This document shows, in pieces, positions 61,909 through 64,000 of a stretch of 64,000 nt of DNA. The notes under the pieces are model-generated. The model was given only the letters and a program-made list of their open reading frames with translations. It was not told the origin of the DNA and searched no databases. This stretch comes from Microcella sp. (lineage in GTDB: Bacteria > Actinomycetota > Actinomycetes > Actinomycetales > Microbacteriaceae): contig NZ_JAHHDS010000003.1 in the NCBI RefSeq assembly GCF_019739195.1, positions 1,550,001 through 1,614,000 of the forward strand. The letters run 5' to 3'. Position numbers and translations under genes: made by a program. Within the stretch, counting starts at the first letter, position 1. Each line of letters starts with the position of its first letter.

Positions 61909-63153
61909 GTGGCGCGTCTCGTGGGGGCGATCGATGACGAGTTCGTCGAGCTCGCCGATGTCGAGCTGAGGGTCTGGTTCGAGTTGCTGCTGGTCGCCGG
62001 CATCGCCGTCGGCGTGGCTCTGTTGCTCATGCTCGTCGTCGAGCTTGTTGTGCGCGTGCTCGCGCGCCGCCGGTCGTGGGCTGCGCCTCTCGCACGAGAA
62101 GTGCGCCCCCCGCTGCGCCTGCTGCTGCTCGTCTCGGGTCTGTGGGTGGCGATCGACTTCGCGGCGCCGATCACGCGGCTGTCAGAGATCGCCGAGCGAG
62201 TGCTGCTGATCGGCACGATCGGCCTCTTTGCCTGGCTCCTGGTGGAGGCGGTCGACTTCGGCTTCACGTCAGCGCTCTCGCGTTACCCGGCCGATGTCGC
62301 GAGCAACCGTGCGGCGCGACGGGCGCGCACGCAACTGGAGTTTCTGCAACGGTTCTCGCTCGTCATCATCATCGTCGTGGCCGTGAGCGCAGCGCTGCTG
62401 ACCTTCCCGCAGATGCAGGCGATGGGAGCCAGCTTGCTGGCTTCAGCCGGCCTCGCCGGTATCGTCGCGGGCATCGCCGCCCAGTCGACTCTCGCCAACG
62501 TCTTCGCCGGCTTTCAGATCACCTTCAACGATGCGGTGCGCGTCGACGACATTGTGATTGTCGAGGGCGAGTGGGGCCGCATCGAAGAGATCACGCTGAC
62601 CTACGTGGTCGTGCGCATCTGGGATGATCGGCGCCTCGTCGTGCCGTCGACCCACTTCACGACCCAGGCGTTTGAGAACTGGACACGCACCGGCAGTGAG
62701 CTTCTGGGTTCGGTCGAGTTCGATCTCGACTGGCGCGTCAGCCCCGGGGCCATGCGCGATCATCTCGCCACGCTGCTGGAGAAGACCCCCCTGTGGGACA
62801 CGCGCGTGTCGGTGCTGCAGGTCTCTGACGCGCTGGGCGGCATGGTGCGAGTGCGCATTCTCGTGAGCGCTGCCGACGCCGGGGCACTCTTCGATCTGCG
62901 CAATTATCTGCGCGAAGAGTTCGTCGAGTGGGTGCAGGTCGAGAGCCCCGCGTCGATGCCCCGCACGCGCGTCGTCATGCCCGACACCGACAGTGCGCCG
63001 ACCATCGACCCTGCCGACGAGTCAGCACGCGAGCAGCTGTTCAGCGGCACCCCCGAGGCTCAGCAGCGAGCGCAGCAAATGATGGCGCCGTCGGCCGACC
63101 CCGATGCCCCGGCCCGTTCGGGCGGAACGTCTCGACCTGAAGCCCCCGCTTAG
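61909..63153 (+). CDS. MscS-family mechanosensitive channel
   Basis: A 414-residue channel protein with five predicted helices (about 24-50, 68-88, 98-120, 148-166, 172-205). The pore-lining helix reads A-S-A-G-L-A-G-I-V-A-G-I-A-A-Q-S-T-L-A-N-V-F-A-G, followed by the beta domain V-D-D-I-V-I-V-E-G-E-W-G-R-I-E-E-I and V-V-P-S-T-H-F. The C-terminal 50 residues are Pro/Ala-rich and disordered. It releases solutes on hypo-osmotic shock, which fits the trehalose genes elsewhere. GTG 61909. Stop interleaved (TTAG) with the convergent surface-protein gene. Confidence 0.92.
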   Translation: MARLVGAIDDEFVELADVELRVWFELLLVAGIAVGVALLLMLVVELVVRVLARRRSWAAPLAREVRPPLRLLLLVSGLWVAIDFAAPITRLSEIAERVLLIGTIGLFAWLLVEAVDFGFTSALSRYPADVASNRAARRARTQLEFLQRFSLVIIIVVAVSAALLTFPQMQAMGASLLASAGLAGIVAGIAAQSTLANVFAGFQITFNDAVRVDDIVIVEGEWGRIEEITLTYVVVRIWDDRRLVVPSTHFTTQAFENWTRTGSELLGSVEFDLDWRVSPGAMRDHLATLLEKTPLWDTRVSVLQVSDALGGMVRVRILVSAADAGALFDLRNYLREEFVEWVQVESPASMPRTRVVMPDTDSAPTIDPADESAREQLFSGTPEAQQRAQQMMAPSADPDAPARSGGTSRPEAPA

Positions 63154-64000
63154 ACCACTGCGCGACGTCGCGCGAGCAGCAGCACTGCTCCGAGCGTCAG
63201 GAGGAGCCCTGCCAGCCCGAGCGGCACAGCGGGGTCTGCGCCGGTAGCAGCGAGATCGCTTGCGGCGATCACGGTGATCTCGACCGTCGTCTCGAATCCG
63301 TCGTAGCTCGCGGTGATGGTGTGCACGCTTGCGGTCGGAAAGCTCACCGTGTTGCCGTCGATGACGTCAGTGGCGACATCGCTCGTCAGCACGACCTCGC
63401 CGGGCACCGGGAAGGGGTTGCCGTAGGGGTCAAGAAGGGCGAAGTCGAACGTGATCGAACCGCCCTCATTGACCGTGGTCGCCGACGGCGTCGCCTCGAG
63501 GCCGTCGGGGTTCGCGGTGTCAGCGAGCACCGTGATCATCGTCGTTCCGGTCTTCGCAGAATCGGAATCGAGCGTCGCGGTGATGAGACGCTCGCCCGCC
63601 AGCGTGAACTCGATGAGCCCGTCTGTCTTCGTCGTGACGATGTCGCTCGCTTCGCCGGTGGTGACTGTTGAGACCGAGGTCACGTCGAGGTCGCCGTCGC
63701 TGCGATCCTGAATGAGAAACTCGATGTCGCCGCCCGCTGTGACCGTATCCGTCGCGGGGATGACCGCGAGGGGGTCAGTGGTCCACTGGGCGTACAGCGT
63801 ACCCCCGGCGGCGATGGTGCTCGTCGGTGTCACGGTCGAGCCGCTTCCGTCGCTGACGGTGTTCCAACTGCTCAAGAAGAAGCCGGGTCGCGTCGGGGTC
63901 GGCAGCTCGCGCTCACCCGACTGGAAGGTCGGAGCAAAGACCTCGACGGCGTCGATGGGGTCGGAGCCCGCGAAGTTGCCGTCGAACTCGAACCGGTAGC
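63150..64000 (-). CDS. Surface protein with InlB-type repeat and LAATG sorting signal (N-terminus beyond window)
   Basis: The last 283 codons of a longer cell-surface protein; the gene runs off the right edge. The first visible part reads Y-R-F-E-F-D-G-N-F and continues to F-L-S-S-W-N-T ... A-G-G-T-L-Y-A-Q-W, a Listeria/Bacteroides (InlB B) repeat. Two Ig-like beta domains follow (V-T-A-G-G-D-I-E-F and V-N-E-G-G-S-I-T-F). Near the end L-A-A-T-G (63240-63254), a helix and A-R-R-R form a class E sortase signal, the second in this window. Function: adhesion or envelope display is inferred. Confidence 0.85.
   Translation of the reverse strand, partial: YRFEFDGNFAGSDPIDAVEVFAPTFQSGERELPTPTRPGFFLSSWNTVSDGSGSTVTPTSTIAAGGTLYAQWTTDPLAVIPATDTVTAGGDIEFLIQDRSDGDLDVTSVSTVTTGEASDIVTTKTDGLIEFTLAGERLITATLDSDSAKTGTTMITVLADTANPDGLEATPSATTVNEGGSITFDFALLDPYGNPFPVPGEVVLTSDVATDVIDGNTVSFPTASVHTITASYDGFETTVEITVIAASDLAATGADPAVPLGLAGLLLTLGAVLLLARRRAVV

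Overview
The window is 64 kb of very GC-rich DNA packed with genes on both strands. The gene set points to an actinobacterium of the family Microbacteriaceae; I cannot name the genus. The evidence is a C50-carotenoid operon (crtE-crtB-crtI-crtYe-crtYf-crtEb), a glgX/treX-treY-treZ trehalose operon, a dnaK-grpE-dnaJ-hspR operon with HAIR-type HspR sites, F420-dependent enzymes, DUF2510 and DUF222-HNH proteins, and many promoters with a TAnnnT -10 box only 6-7 nt before the start codon, as expected for leaderless mRNAs.

Layout. 1-4372: carotenoid operon, every gene overlapping the next by 4 nt. 4362-11162: a small unknown gene, then trehalose synthesis from glycogen (debranching enzyme, TreY, TreZ). 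11159-16519: minus-strand accessory genes (DUF2510 membrane proteins, a PEP-mutase-like enzyme, an UMF1-type MFS permease, a RIO kinase) and a divergent MarR / histidine-rich protein pair. 16565-24849: heat-shock block, with dnaK-grpE-dnaJ-hspR plus an rRNA-methyltransferase-like gene, then clpB with its own HAIR site. 24846-35014: mostly minus-strand genes: GyrI-like protein, LysE exporter, LLM flavin enzyme, PGPGW membrane protein, threonine aldolase, a histidine kinase / response regulator / ABC exporter cluster, and an SDR-DUF6421-like pair. 35169-38851: two paralogous lipoproteins flanking a large LAL/LuxR regulator. 38973-49760: xthA and pyrE (divergent, both apparently leaderless), a proline-rich septum-formation-like protein, a HAD phosphatase, a sortase-type surface protein, an orphan DNA methyltransferase, a DUF222-HNH protein, an acyltransferase, a TrmH-type methyltransferase, a collagen-like protein, and small proteins. 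49817-64000: a perfect 20-bp inverted repeat, an MFS/TetR pair with two operators, purA, GNAT, GT2, chorismate mutase, EamA permease, a CtpE-like P-type ATPase, purL, a 29-aa membrane peptide, MscS, and the C-terminal part of a second sortase-type surface protein.

Most of the window is core or ordinary accessory metabolism. I see no CRISPR array, prophage, insertion sequence, tRNA or rRNA. The best candidates for undescribed biology are: (i) a leader peptide plus a hairpin that pairs with the ribosome-binding site in front of the RIO kinase; (ii) the histidine-rich basic protein divergent from a histidine-rich MarR regulator over a shared palindrome; (iii) the duplicated lipoprotein pair around the LAL regulator, sharing a 16-bp upstream element; (iv) the SDR/DUF6421-like pair preceded by two GAAA-loop hairpins; and (v) a short collagen-like membrane-anchored protein. 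Family assignments were made by reading the translations, without database searches.
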